64,000 nt of DNA from G963669295 sp963669295 (GTDB lineage Bacteria > Bacteroidota > Bacteroidia > Flavobacteriales_D > CALLUQ01): the NCBI GenBank assembly GCA_963669295.1, contig OY769938.1, positions 1,488,001 through 1,552,000 of the forward strand, in the 5' to 3' direction. The notes beneath the pieces were generated by a model that ran no database searches, was not told the origin of the DNA, and saw only the letters and a list, made by a program, of their open reading frames with translations. This document shows positions 34,782 through 44,206 of the stretch, in pieces. Made by a program: the position numbers and the translations under genes. Numbering within the stretch: the first letter of the stretch is position 1; every line of letters starts with the position of its first letter.

Positions 34782-35831
34782 ATGAAATTATCTCAATTTA
34801 AATTCGATTTACCCAGTGATCTGGTAGCATTATACCCTGCAGAAACAAGAGACGAAGCAAAGTTAATGGTATTGCATAAAGATACTGGAGAGGTAGAACA
34901 CAAAGTATTTAAAGACGTATTGGATTACTTTGATGATCAGGATGTAATGGTGATGAATAATACCAAAGTATTTCCCGCCCGTTTGTATGGTAACAAGGAA
35001 AAAACAGGGGCAAAAATCGAAGTGTTCTTATTGAGAGAATTGAATCGTGAAAGCTTGTTGTGGGATGTGTTGGTTGATCCAGCAAGAAAAATTCGAATCG
35101 GTAACAAGCTGTATTTTGGAGAAGACGATGCGTTGGTAGCAGAAGTAATTGACAATACTACATCTCGTGGAAGAACCTTGCGTTTCTTGTACGATGGCCC
35201 TTATGAAGATTTCAAAGCCACCATTATGCGTTTGGGAGAAACTCCTTTGCCCAAATACATCGATCGTGATGTAGATGCATCGGATGCGGAGCGCTACCAA
35301 ACCATTTATGCCAAACACGAAGGAGCTGTAGCTGCCCCAACAGCAGGCTTGCACTTTAGCCGTGAGTTGTTGAAGCGATTGGAGTTGAAAGGGTTAAATT
35401 TTGCTGAAATCACCTTGCACATTGGGCTGGGTACTTTCCGCCCGGTAGAAGTAGAAGATTTAACCAAGCATAAGATGGACTCGGAGCAAATCATTATTTC
35501 CGATGAAGCCACCAACATTGTAAACCACGCTAAAGACACCAAGCGAAAAGTTTGTGCTGTTGGTACCACTACCATGCGTGCCATCGAAACTTCGGTATCT
35601 ACCGAAGGTCGTTTGAAAACTTATGAAGGGTGGACCAATAAATTCATTTTTCCTCCTTACGAATTCAGTATCCCCGATGCAATGATTACCAATTTCCACA
35701 TGCCTGAATCTACTTTATTGATGATGGTTTGTGCCTTTGGAGGATACGACAATGTAATGGCTGCTTATAAGGAAGCCATCAAGAAAAAGTATCGCTTCTA
35801 TTCGTATGGCGATGCCATGCTTATCATTTAA
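34782..35831 (+). CDS. queA: S-adenosylmethionine:tRNA ribosyltransferase-isomerase
   Basis: QueA transfers the ribosyl moiety of SAM to preQ1-modified tRNA, making epoxyqueuosine. The 349-residue protein has the family marks MKLSQFKFDLPSDLVALYPAE, VMVMNNTKVFPARLYG, EGAVAAPTAGLHFSRELL and LHIGLGTFRPVEVEDLTKHKMDSE. It follows truB and rlmN is nearby, so this stretch holds three RNA-modification genes. ispD starts 3 bp after its stop and is probably co-transcribed. Confidence 0.96.
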   Translation: MKLSQFKFDLPSDLVALYPAETRDEAKLMVLHKDTGEVEHKVFKDVLDYFDDQDVMVMNNTKVFPARLYGNKEKTGAKIEVFLLRELNRESLLWDVLVDPARKIRIGNKLYFGEDDALVAEVIDNTTSRGRTLRFLYDGPYEDFKATIMRLGETPLPKYIDRDVDASDAERYQTIYAKHEGAVAAPTAGLHFSRELLKRLELKGLNFAEITLHIGLGTFRPVEVEDLTKHKMDSEQIIISDEATNIVNHAKDTKRKVCAVGTTTMRAIETSVSTEGRLKTYEGWTNKFIFPPYEFSIPDAMITNFHMPESTLLMMVCAFGGYDNVMAAYKEAIKKKYRFYSYGDAMLII

Positions 35832-35834
35832 CCC

Positions 35835-36500
35835 TTGAAAGAATTTGCCATTATTGTAGCTGGAGGCAGTGGCAGTAGAATGAATGCTGCCACCCCCAAG
35901 CAATTTTTATTACTACATGGCAAGCCTATATTACAACACACCCTGGAACGCTTTCACCGGTACAGTTCCGCATTGAATATTATTGTGGTGCTACCTGCCG
36001 GACACATACAGCATTGGCAAGCGCTTTGCGCCACCCATCAATGCGAAGTGCCACATCAATTGGTAGCTGGAGGAGAGCAGCGTTTTCACTCCGTAAAAAA
36101 TGGATTGGCCGTTATTGATGAGGAAGGCATTGTTGGGATTCATGATGGAGTACGACCGCTTGTAAGCATTGATACCATCCGCAGGGTCTACCGCACAGCG
36201 GCAGAGAAAGGCAATGCGGTTCCAGCTATCCCTATCAATGAATCAACACGTGTTGAGGTAAACCACACCAACCAGGCAATAGATCGAAGTACCTTACGAC
36301 TTGTACAAACTCCGCAATGTTTTCAATCGCAGTTGCTAAAAACAGCTTTTCAGCAACCTTATAGTGCTAATTTTACCGATGATGCCAGTGTGGTAGAAGC
36401 TGCCGGAACAGCGATACAATTAGTACCTGGCAATCGTGAAAACATCAAGGTAACCACCCCTGAAGATTTGAAAATTGCCGCTGCATTGTTGAGCGAGTAA
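35835..36500 (+). CDS. ispD: 2-C-methyl-D-erythritol 4-phosphate cytidylyltransferase
   Basis: IspD attaches CMP to methylerythritol phosphate in the MEP pathway. The 221-residue protein has the nucleotidyltransferase signature IVAGGSGSRMNAATPKQFLLLHGKPILQHTLERF and the IspD-specific GIHDGVRPLVS and TDDASVVEAAG. The start is TTG: no ATG lies at the expected N-terminus, and the queA stop is just 3 bp upstream. It belongs to the same pathway as ispG (17.5 kb). Confidence 0.95.
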   Translation: MKEFAIIVAGGSGSRMNAATPKQFLLLHGKPILQHTLERFHRYSSALNIIVVLPAGHIQHWQALCATHQCEVPHQLVAGGEQRFHSVKNGLAVIDEEGIVGIHDGVRPLVSIDTIRRVYRTAAEKGNAVPAIPINESTRVEVNHTNQAIDRSTLRLVQTPQCFQSQLLKTAFQQPYSANFTDDASVVEAAGTAIQLVPGNRENIKVTTPEDLKIAAALLSE

Positions 36501-36523
36501 TAACGCCTCAGGCATTAAATCCC

Positions 36524-36531
36524 TATCTTTA
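36524..36531 (+). promoter_or_regulatory. Candidate -7 box almost on the rlmN start codon
   Basis: TATCTTTA (one mismatch to TAnnTTTG) ends 4 nt before the rlmN ATG. If active, the transcript would start at or within the first codons, so it is either leaderless or the true start is further in. Confidence 0.35.
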
Positions 36532-36535
36532 CACC

Positions 36536-37594
36536 ATGAGTGGCACCACAAAAATTGATATTCGTTCCTTATCGTTGGATGAACTTAAAGTCCTGTTGGT
36601 AGACATGGGAGAAAAACCTTTTCGTGCCAAACAGGTGTATGAATGGTTGTGGAAAAAGTCAGCACACTCGTTCGATGAAATGACCAACCTTTCTAAAGCC
36701 ACTCGCGATCAATTGAATGAAAAGTGTGTCATTAATGGCATTGCTGTTAAAGACCAACAGCACAGTAGCGATGGCACCATTAAAAGTGCTTTTCAGTTGC
36801 ACGATGGTTTTGTAGTGGAAGGCGTGTTAATTCCTACTACTAATCGGGTAACAGCGTGTATCTCCTCGCAAGTAGGGTGTAGCCTTACCTGTAAATTTTG
36901 TGGCACCGGACGATTAAAAAGAGAGCGAAACCTTCACCCTGATGAAATATATGATCAGGTGGTTGCCATTCGAAATCAGGCGCAAGAACATTACGATAAA
37001 TCGCTGTCTAACATTGTATATATGGGCATGGGCGAACCGTTGTTGAACTACAAGAACATGCTACAGTCGATCGAAAAAATCACCTCCGAAGAAGGATTGG
37101 GTATGTCGCCAAAACGCATTACCGTTTCTACTGCGGGCATTGCAAAGATGATTAAAAAACTAGGCGACGATGAAGTGCGCTTTAACCTGGCACTATCTCT
37201 CCATGCCGCCAACGATAAAAAGCGCGATTACATCATGCCCATCAATGAGCAAAATTCGTTAGCAGCACTTGCAGAAGCCCTAAAATACTTCTACCAAAAA
37301 ACAGGTACACGCATTACCTACGAATACATCATCTTTAAAGGGTTTAACGATGGACTTGAAGATGCACAAGAGCTGGCAGAGTTCTGTAAAAACACCCCAT
37401 GCAAGGTCAATATCATTGAATACAACCCCATTGATGATGGCGAGTTTCAGCAAGCTGACACCCCAAAAGTAGATGCTTTTGCCCAATACCTGGAAAGTAA
37501 AAACATCATTGTTAATGTACGCAGAAGTAGGGGAAAAGACATTGATGCTGCTTGTGGGCAATTGGCCAACAAAAACAACGCAGCCGTACTTTAG
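36536..37594 (+). CDS. rlmN: Dual-specificity 23S rRNA/tRNA adenine-C2 methyltransferase
   Basis: RlmN is a radical SAM enzyme that methylates A2503 of 23S rRNA and A37 of some tRNAs. The 352-residue protein shows KPFRAKQVYEWLWKK (N-terminal domain), the cluster motif CSLTCKFCGTG (CxxxCxxC), YMGMGEPLLNY and the conserved C-terminal cysteine in SRGKDIDAACGQLA, which carries the methyl group during catalysis. The length is normal. Confidence 0.96.
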   Translation: MSGTTKIDIRSLSLDELKVLLVDMGEKPFRAKQVYEWLWKKSAHSFDEMTNLSKATRDQLNEKCVINGIAVKDQQHSSDGTIKSAFQLHDGFVVEGVLIPTTNRVTACISSQVGCSLTCKFCGTGRLKRERNLHPDEIYDQVVAIRNQAQEHYDKSLSNIVYMGMGEPLLNYKNMLQSIEKITSEEGLGMSPKRITVSTAGIAKMIKKLGDDEVRFNLALSLHAANDKKRDYIMPINEQNSLAALAEALKYFYQKTGTRITYEYIIFKGFNDGLEDAQELAEFCKNTPCKVNIIEYNPIDDGEFQQADTPKVDAFAQYLESKNIIVNVRRSRGKDIDAACGQLANKNNAAVL

Positions 37595-37619
37595 CATGAA
37601 ATTTGCCGTTAACAACAAT

Positions 37620-39170
37620 ATGAAGCGATTCACCATTTTTATGCTCTCCTGTTGGATCAGCTTGAGCGCTATGGCTCAAAGCCCTGATGTACAGTGGGGA
37701 GAAAACCTCAGGCTTAAAGGAAAAGCCATTATTACCGACATTATTGGTGAAGATGAAACGGGCTTTTTTGTGCTGAAAGCCACCGGAGGCTACTTTAGCT
37801 CTGGAAAGATGTGGCTGGAGCGATATGCCAGCAAAGACATGAGCCTACAGTTTTCGGAAGAGTTGAAATTCCCAGTTATTGATGGGCGCACTGCTAACTT
37901 TGAGGAACTGTTATATGTCAACGGTCAACTCATCCTGTTTACGTCACTTTACAATAAGGAAGCAGGTGAAAACAGGGCCTATGCTCAACTTGTTTCCAAC
38001 AAAGGAGAACTGGGGCCACACAAAGAAATTGACCTCATTAAAGCGGAAAAAAAGAAAAACAACGGCACCTTTAACTTCACCATCTCCGACGATCAAAAAA
38101 GCATCCTGGTATCGCACAACGACCCTTTTGCAAAACAAAAAAACGAGACCTTTTCGTACAAGTTATACGACACTCAACTCAACCTAAGTTGGGCCAAAAA
38201 TTTCAAACTTCCGTATAAAGATATCTCTGTTAAAATCTCCGAACACGTCATCGATCAGCAAGGCAATATTTATATGTTGGCCAAATTGTATGAAGATCGC
38301 GAAAAGAAAGACAAAAAACTCAAAGATGTTCCCAGTTATCATTATGTAATTATTGCCTATTACCCTGCGGAAAATAAGTTGAAAGAGTTTGACATTAGCC
38401 TGGGCAACAAATGGATTACCTCTGTAACCTTCGACATTACGCATGATGGCGACTTAGCCATTGGAGGGTTTTATTCTAACAACTTACGGTATTCCATCGT
38501 AGGCACTTTCTTCCTTACCATTGATCAAACATCTAAAGCCATCAAGTCGAAAGGATTAAAAGCATTCGACAAGCAATTCTTGATGGAGTTTATGAATGAA
38601 CGTAAAGTAGATCGAGGCAATGAGTTGGAGCAATTTTATTTCGATCATTTTATTTTAAAGGAAGATGGTGGAGCTGTGTTTGTTGCAGAGCAATACTATA
38701 CCTACACTACCAGCTATGTAGATCCTCGAACGGGAGCAGTAACCTATACCTATCATTACTTTTACGACGACTTAATTGCAGTGAGCATCAACCCGGATGG
38801 TTCTATTGCATGGGCGCGAAAAATCCCAAAGCGACAACATACCAGCAACGATGGTGGTTATTTCTCTTCCTATGCACTAGCGGTCACCAACGAATATGTA
38901 CACATTGTATTCAATGATAATCCCTATAACCAGGAAACCTATAAAAACGGAAATGGGAAATTGCGCTCAATGTCGAATCCAAAAAAATCGATGGCCCTCC
39001 TGGCATCGTTAGATCACGATGGTAACATCAAGCGCAAGCCATTGTTCAAAGCACAAGACATTGAGATTATTTTAAGACCACAGATCTACTACCAACCCTC
39101 TGGGTCGGAAGTAACTGTTTTTGGACAAAAAGGAAGAAACTACAAATTTGGTCGTATTAAGCTGGATTAG
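37620..39170 (+). CDS. Large exported protein of unknown function
   Basis: From the ATG at 37620 the 516-residue product begins with a signal peptide (FTIFMLSCWISLSAMAQ) that an upstream start inside rlmN would bury. The mature protein is predicted to be beta-rich, with repeated patterns such as GTFFLTIDQTSKAIKSKGLKAFDKQF and LIAVSINPDGSIAWARKIPKRQ that suggest a beta-propeller-like fold. No catalytic motif or sorting domain is evident. An ATG at 37596 is a possible alternative start. It follows rlmN by 25 bp. Confidence 0.65.
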   Translation: MKRFTIFMLSCWISLSAMAQSPDVQWGENLRLKGKAIITDIIGEDETGFFVLKATGGYFSSGKMWLERYASKDMSLQFSEELKFPVIDGRTANFEELLYVNGQLILFTSLYNKEAGENRAYAQLVSNKGELGPHKEIDLIKAEKKKNNGTFNFTISDDQKSILVSHNDPFAKQKNETFSYKLYDTQLNLSWAKNFKLPYKDISVKISEHVIDQQGNIYMLAKLYEDREKKDKKLKDVPSYHYVIIAYYPAENKLKEFDISLGNKWITSVTFDITHDGDLAIGGFYSNNLRYSIVGTFFLTIDQTSKAIKSKGLKAFDKQFLMEFMNERKVDRGNELEQFYFDHFILKEDGGAVFVAEQYYTYTTSYVDPRTGAVTYTYHYFYDDLIAVSINPDGSIAWARKIPKRQHTSNDGGYFSSYALAVTNEYVHIVFNDNPYNQETYKNGNGKLRSMSNPKKSMALLASLDHDGNIKRKPLFKAQDIEIILRPQIYYQPSGSEVTVFGQKGRNYKFGRIKLD

Positions 39171-39237
39171 TTGCAACTAACTTTGAAAACACAACCTATT
39201 GTTTTTTTGCGGATATTTGCAGCGCAAGGAAAACTTG

Positions 39238-40212
39238 ATGCTTTCCGTTAAAGAAATAAAAGCACCCATTGCTGAGGAGATGGTAAACTTCGAAAAGAAG
39301 TTCAAAGACTCTATGAAGAGCCAAACCTCCTTGTTGGATAAAATCACGCACTACATCATTAAACGAAAAGGGAAGCAAATGCGTCCTATGTTCGTTTTTC
39401 TCTCGGCTCAAATGTGTGGAACAATCTCTGAATCCAGTTATACGGCTGCCTCACTTATTGAACTGCTTCATACCGCAACACTGGTACACGACGATGTAGT
39501 AGATGACGCCAACGAACGTAGGGGTTTTTTCTCACTCAATGCATTGTGGAAAAATAAGATTGCCGTGCTGGTAGGCGACTACTTGTTGGCTCGCGGATTA
39601 ATGCTTTCGGTGGAGAATGAAGAGTTTCAATTGCTCCAAATTGTAAGCACCGCTGTAAAGGAGATGAGTGAGGGAGAGTTATTGCAAATCGAAAAATCGA
39701 GGAAGCTCGATATTACTGAAGCCGTATACTTCGACATTATACGACAAAAAACTGCTTCACTTATTGCTGCCTGCTGTTCTTCCGGTGCTGCTTCTACTGG
39801 TGCAACAAAAGAAACCATTGATCAAATGCATGAGTTTGGCATTTTGGTAGGTACTGCCTTCCAAATAAAAGACGATATTTTCGACTACGGTAGTGGCAAA
39901 AAAATTGGAAAACCTACAGGCATCGATATCAAGGAACGCAAAATGACCCTTCCATTGATTTATGCTTTAAATCATGCGGAACCTGCTGAGCGAAAAAGAA
40001 TTATGCGCCTGGTAAAAAACCACAATGAAGAGCCCGATAAAGTAAAACAGGTGGTCAACTTTGTCATTAAGAGCGGAGGTATTGAATATGCCGCCAATAA
40101 GATGCATGAGTACAAAGACAAAGCACTCGCCATCTTGCATACCTTTGACGACACTCCAGCAAGAAGATCGTTAGAGGGATTGGTGATGTATACCACCGAA
40201 CGAGAAAAATAA
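39238..40212 (+). CDS. Polyprenyl diphosphate synthase
   Basis: The 324-residue enzyme is a trans-isoprenyl diphosphate synthase. It has the first Asp-rich motif HDDVVDDANERRG, GDYLLARGLML, and the second motif FQIKDDIFDYGSGKKIGKPTGIDIKERKMTLPLIYAL. This pattern fits long-chain (hexa- to octaprenyl) synthases that make the menaquinone side chain. It uses MEP-pathway products, for which ispD and ispG are in the window. The ATG at 39238 matches the family start; the frame is open 13 codons further up. A small lipoprotein gene follows after 4 bp. Confidence 0.9.
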   Translation: MLSVKEIKAPIAEEMVNFEKKFKDSMKSQTSLLDKITHYIIKRKGKQMRPMFVFLSAQMCGTISESSYTAASLIELLHTATLVHDDVVDDANERRGFFSLNALWKNKIAVLVGDYLLARGLMLSVENEEFQLLQIVSTAVKEMSEGELLQIEKSRKLDITEAVYFDIIRQKTASLIAACCSSGAASTGATKETIDQMHEFGILVGTAFQIKDDIFDYGSGKKIGKPTGIDIKERKMTLPLIYALNHAEPAERKRIMRLVKNHNEEPDKVKQVVNFVIKSGGIEYAANKMHEYKDKALAILHTFDDTPARRSLEGLVMYTTEREK

Positions 40213-40216
40213 TGCT

Positions 40217-40651
40217 ATGAAAAAAATCGCAATGCTTATCCTTGTAAGTGCCTTGCTCGCTTGCGGAAATGGAGAAGAAAATGTCGTTGACGGTCACCGC
40301 GTAGTCATTAGCACCTTTGAAGACAACAGTCCACAAGTGGTTTACTATTACAACAAAGCCGAAGGCGATCGCACAAAGGTGGCTGAAGAAGAATATTTCC
40401 CTAACGGCCAATTAAAGCTAAAGGGCAGCTATAAAAATGGTCAAAAGCACGGCACCTGGACTGCCTGGTTCGACGATGGTAAAAAGTGGAGCGAAAACGA
40501 ATTCGCAGAAGGTGTAAACCATGGCAATAGCACTGTTTGGTTCGACAATGGTGTAATGCGTTATTCAGGGCAATACAACATGGGAGAAAAGGTAGGCACA
40601 TGGAATTACTATAACGATCGCGGTGAAGTGGTGGTGTCGAGAAACCATTAA
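40217..40651 (+). CDS. MORN-repeat lipoprotein
   Basis: The 144-residue product has a lipobox (LILVSALLACGNG) and at least three MORN-type repeats: EEYFPNGQLKLKGSYKNGQKHGTW, FDDGKKWSENEFAEGVNHGNS and FDNGVMRYSGQYNMGEKVGTW. Related proteins are often annotated as YwqK-like antitoxins, but no toxin gene is next to it, so I do not adopt that label. It probably sits on the periplasmic face of the envelope. Confidence 0.75.
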   Translation: MKKIAMLILVSALLACGNGEENVVDGHRVVISTFEDNSPQVVYYYNKAEGDRTKVAEEEYFPNGQLKLKGSYKNGQKHGTWTAWFDDGKKWSENEFAEGVNHGNSTVWFDNGVMRYSGQYNMGEKVGTWNYYNDRGEVVVSRNH

Positions 40652-40755
40652 ACAGTAGTCCTTTTTCTCCCCTTATCTTTAGCTCTACATTTCCTTGTTT
40701 GTTAAGACATTCCTTTCTGATTAGTTTCGTATTTTAGCTTTCCATTTCGAAAATT

Positions 40756-42711
40756 GTGATTAAGCAAGCTACCAAAGACGCCATTTATGATGCTACCCAT
40801 ATTGATGAGGTAGTCAGCGACTTTGTTACCCTCAAAAAGCGCGGGGTGAACTTTATTGGTTTGTGCCCCTTTCACAATGAAAAAACCCCCTCCTTTACCG
40901 TATCGCCTGCAAAGGGTATTTTTAAGTGCTTTGGGTGTGGAGAAGGAGGCAGTGCGGTAGATTTTGTAATGCGCCATGAGCATTATACCTATCCTGAAGC
41001 GTTGAAATACCTGGCGGGCAAGTACAACATTGAAGTAGAGGAAGAAGAGCAAACTCCCGAAATGATTCAGGAAAAGAATGAACGGGAGAGCTTGTATGTA
41101 GTGAGTGCCTATGCACAAAAGTACTTTACTGATCAATTGATGACCACCGATGAAGGTAAATCCATTGGCCTTGGGTATTTCAAAGAAAGAGGGTTTAGTG
41201 AAGCAATCATCGAGAAGTTTCAGTTGGGCTATAACCCCGATGGCTGGGATGCCTTTACCTCAAGTGCACTGGAAAACGGTTATCAAATTGAGTTTCTTGA
41301 AAAAGCCGGACTTATCAAGGTAACGGCAGATGGCAAGCAATTCGACTTCTTTCGCGGAAGGGTTATGTTTCCCATCCACAACCTTACCGGTCGTGTTATA
41401 GGCTTTGGTGGCAGAACCCTCAAGACCGATAAAAAAGTTGCAAAGTACTTCAACTCGCCCGAGAGCGATATTTATAACAAGAGTAAGGTGCTTTATGGCA
41501 TCTACCAGGCTAAAAAGAGCATTGTTGCTAACAACAACTGCTACCTGGTAGAAGGGTATACTGATGTTATTTCCCTATTCCAATCGGATGTAGAAAATGT
41601 AGTGGCTTCCTCCGGTACTTCATTAACCACCGGTCAGATACAACTGATAAGACGGTATACAAAAAACATTACCATCCTTTACGATGGTGATGCTGCCGGA
41701 ATAAAAGCTTCATTCAGGGGCATCGACCTCATTTTAGAGGAAGGCATGAATGTAAAGGTGGTGCTCTTTCCTGAAGGGGAAGACCCCGATTCGTTTTCGA
41801 AGAAAGTAACCACCGAAGAGCTTACTGAATATATCAGCGACAATGCCAAAGACTTCATCGTGTTTAAAACCGACATGCTGAAGGAAGGCACTCAAAACGA
41901 CCCCATTAAAAAGTCGGAGTTGATTCACGAAATAGTCAACTCCATTGCCCTTATTCCCGACCACATTGCCCGTTCGGTATACATTAAAGAATGTAGCCGA
42001 TTGTTGGACGTTAGCGAACAGGCGCTCATCAATGAGATGAACAAAGAGCGCCGAAAAAAGCTCAAGAAAAAGCAGAAAGACACTCCTGAATACGAGCCAG
42101 AAGAGTATGCCACTGCACCGCCCGATCAGGAGTTAAAGGCGGAAGATAGCATTGCCGCACAAGAGCGTAACATCATTCGGTTGTTGTTGAATTATGGCGA
42201 CAAAGACATTGACCTGGATGTAGTAGATCAGGAAGGGAATTCTAAGAATATTGTGGTTAAGGTGGCTCAATTGATTGTTCGTGAGTTAATTTGGGACAAC
42301 ATTAGTTTTGAAGATCCGGTATACCAAACCATCTTTGATGAATATGTGAACAGCATGAACCAGGAGGAGATCCTTATTCCCGATCAACAACACTTTATTG
42401 AATTTCCCAACTCGCAAGTTAATCGATCAACCATTGACATTATCAGTAGCAAGTACGAACTTAGCGACAAGTGGAAAACGTTCCACAAAATATATACCAC
42501 TACCGAAGACATGATTTTAAAGCAATCGGTAGAGAAGTCGCTTTATGTGTTTAAGTTAAAGAAAGTAGGGTTTATGATTGAGGAGTTACAAGAGGCTATG
42601 AAAAATAGCGACTCACTAGATGAGCAAATGGCATTGCAAAGCAGACAAAAAAACCTTGATGAAATAAAAAAACAACTGGCCACTAAATTGGGAAGGTCCA
42701 TTGTAAAATAG
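40756..42711 (+). CDS. dnaG: DNA primase
   Basis: DnaG lays RNA primers at the replication fork. The 651-residue protein has the CHC2 zinc ribbon (C37PFH40...C58FGC61), a Toprim domain with YLVEGYTDVISLFQ and LYDGDAAGIKASFRG, and a C-terminal helicase-binding region. It starts at GTG; no ATG lies nearby, and the sequence IKQATKDAIYDATHIDEVV aligns with the family N-terminus. The linker after Toprim is highly charged (RRKKLKKKQKDTPEYEPEEYATAPPDQE). The mscS gene follows after 6 bp. Confidence 0.96.
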   Translation: MIKQATKDAIYDATHIDEVVSDFVTLKKRGVNFIGLCPFHNEKTPSFTVSPAKGIFKCFGCGEGGSAVDFVMRHEHYTYPEALKYLAGKYNIEVEEEEQTPEMIQEKNERESLYVVSAYAQKYFTDQLMTTDEGKSIGLGYFKERGFSEAIIEKFQLGYNPDGWDAFTSSALENGYQIEFLEKAGLIKVTADGKQFDFFRGRVMFPIHNLTGRVIGFGGRTLKTDKKVAKYFNSPESDIYNKSKVLYGIYQAKKSIVANNNCYLVEGYTDVISLFQSDVENVVASSGTSLTTGQIQLIRRYTKNITILYDGDAAGIKASFRGIDLILEEGMNVKVVLFPEGEDPDSFSKKVTTEELTEYISDNAKDFIVFKTDMLKEGTQNDPIKKSELIHEIVNSIALIPDHIARSVYIKECSRLLDVSEQALINEMNKERRKKLKKKQKDTPEYEPEEYATAPPDQELKAEDSIAAQERNIIRLLLNYGDKDIDLDVVDQEGNSKNIVVKVAQLIVRELIWDNISFEDPVYQTIFDEYVNSMNQEEILIPDQQHFIEFPNSQVNRSTIDIISSKYELSDKWKTFHKIYTTTEDMILKQSVEKSLYVFKLKKVGFMIEELQEAMKNSDSLDEQMALQSRQKNLDEIKKQLATKLGRSIVK

Positions 42712-42717
42712 TATCAA

Positions 42718-43641
42718 ATGCAAGATCCACTACCAACCGACAGCTTAGGAAACAACATTGTTGCTACCCGTACCGAAGTGCCCGAATTGGCAGAAAACAT
42801 CGGATTGAAAGAAGTCTTAGAATTCCGATTAATCGAAATCGATCAGTTCCATTTATCGGTCTATCATCTAATTAAAGTAGCCATTGTCATTGCCATCAGC
42901 TACTTCTTGTTTCGCTTGATTAAACTTATTGTCCGACGCTCATTTGCCAAAAAAGAATGGGTGGATGAAGGCAAGCAATTTACCATCTTAAAACTGTCGA
43001 AGTACATCATCTACATTGTTGCCAGTGTGCTTTGTTTGCGTGGATTGGGGCTGGATGTAACCATTTTTATGGCTGGTTCTGCGGCATTGCTTGTCGGGCT
43101 TGGGCTTGGGCTGCAAGAAGTTTTTACTGATTTTGTGTCGGGCTTCATTTTACTGTTTGAGGGGACCATTAAGGTAGGCGACATTGTTGAGGTAGATGGT
43201 ATAGTTGCCCGGGTAAAACGCATTGATATTCGAACTTCAAAAGTAGAAACCCGCGAAGGAAACATCATTATTGTTCCCAATTCCAAACTTACCGAAGAAC
43301 GTGTTGTTAATTGGAGTCATAGCGATAAAATTACCCGCTTTAAAGTGGAAGTTGGCGTTGCCTACGGATCTGATACCCAACTGGTAAAAGAGTTGTTGAC
43401 TAAGTGTGCATCCGATCATCCCCAGGTCATTACCAGCAGAGGAATCGTTGTTCGCTTTGAAGCCTTTGGCGATAGTTCCTTGAACTTTAGCTTGTACTTT
43501 TGGGCAGAACGCACCTGGCAAGTGGAAGACTTTAAAAGCGATTTACGGTTTTCCATTGATCAAGCTTTTAGAGACAACAAGATCTCTATTCCTTTCCCAC
43601 AACGCGACTTACACATTGTGTCTGACGTTCGGTCTTCTTAA
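42718..43641 (+). CDS. MscS-family mechanosensitive channel
   Basis: The 307-residue protein has about three N-terminal membrane helices. The pore-lining helix and beta domain follow, with ITIFMAGSAALLVGLGLGLQEVFTDFVSGFILLFE and the MscS signature TIKVGDIVEVDGIVARVKRIDIRTSKVETREGNIIIVPNSKL. It opens under membrane tension to release osmolytes in hypo-osmotic shock. The C-terminal cage domain is present and ends FPQRDLHIV. It is probably transcribed with dnaG. Confidence 0.92.
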   Translation: MQDPLPTDSLGNNIVATRTEVPELAENIGLKEVLEFRLIEIDQFHLSVYHLIKVAIVIAISYFLFRLIKLIVRRSFAKKEWVDEGKQFTILKLSKYIIYIVASVLCLRGLGLDVTIFMAGSAALLVGLGLGLQEVFTDFVSGFILLFEGTIKVGDIVEVDGIVARVKRIDIRTSKVETREGNIIIVPNSKLTEERVVNWSHSDKITRFKVEVGVAYGSDTQLVKELLTKCASDHPQVITSRGIVVRFEAFGDSSLNFSLYFWAERTWQVEDFKSDLRFSIDQAFRDNKISIPFPQRDLHIVSDVRSS

Positions 43642-43689
43642 AGTGAACCTCACTTATCACAGCACATCAAGTATTTAGCACACTAAGAT

Positions 43690-43721
43690 TTGGATGTTAT
43701 TGAAAAAAAATCATAATTTTG
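43690..43721 (+). promoter_or_regulatory. marR promoter
   Basis: TTG (43690-43692), a 21-nt spacer and TAATTTTG (43714-43721) fit the consensus. The predicted transcription start, near 43727, falls inside the palindrome at 43723-43743. Confidence 0.5.
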
Positions 43722-43722
43722 T

Positions 43723-43750
43723 ATAGTTCCATTTTCGAACTATTCGAATA
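43723..43750. promoter_or_regulatory. Candidate MarR operator
   Basis: ATAGTTC (43723-43729) and GAACTAT (43737-43743) form a 7-bp inverted repeat with a 7-nt spacer. The perfect palindrome TATTCGAATA (43741-43750) overlaps its end. Both lie between the marR promoter and its start codon, the usual place for autorepression. Confidence 0.5.
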
Positions 43751-43764
43751 ATCAAACAATTTAC

Positions 43765-44199
43765 ATGACCCATCAAGAGCAAATAAAGAAGTTTAACGAT
43801 GCGATCTTCAGTATTATCTACCGGGTAAAAAAGACCATGCTTAAAAGTTCGGGCTTATGTGGCGGATTGAATGAAAAAGATATGCTTGCCGTATCCATCG
43901 TAAGCCAGAAAGGCAATTTAAAAATGCGAGAACTGGCCAACGAGATTGAATGTCCTATGAGTACCCTCACCAGCATTGTTGACAAATTGGTAGAACAACA
44001 ATTTTTAACCAGGTTTCACTCTAAAGAAGATCGTAGAGTTGTGATGGTTACTCTCGGGTCGAAAGGAAAAGAAGCAGAAAAGATTTACCAAACAGAAATG
44101 GGAGCAATGGCAGCCGATATGCTATCTAATCTCAATTCAAAAGAACAAGATACTTTAGTAGAATTGCTTCATAAAGTCACTCCGCAAGAAAAAAAGTAA
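43765..44199 (+). CDS. MarR-family transcriptional regulator
   Basis: The 144-residue protein has the winged-helix core KGNLKMRELANEIECPMSTLTSIVDKLVEQQFLTRFHSKEDRRVVMVTLGSKG, including the D(R)R wing signature, flanked by the dimerisation helices. MarR proteins are usually repressors released by small phenolic or lipophilic compounds. The RND exporter, LolA-like and barrel genes follow, in the same direction. Palindromes with a TTCGAA core at both promoters suggest that it controls itself and the exporter operon. Confidence 0.9.
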   Translation: MTHQEQIKKFNDAIFSIIYRVKKTMLKSSGLCGGLNEKDMLAVSIVSQKGNLKMRELANEIECPMSTLTSIVDKLVEQQFLTRFHSKEDRRVVMVTLGSKGKEAEKIYQTEMGAMAADMLSNLNSKEQDTLVELLHKVTPQEKK

Positions 44200-44206
44200 A
44201 ATTTTT

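Noticed and set aside
40217..40651. Toxin-antitoxin antitoxin label for the MORN-repeat lipoprotein
   Set aside because: It is exported by a lipobox and has no adjacent toxin; the label comes from weak family naming.
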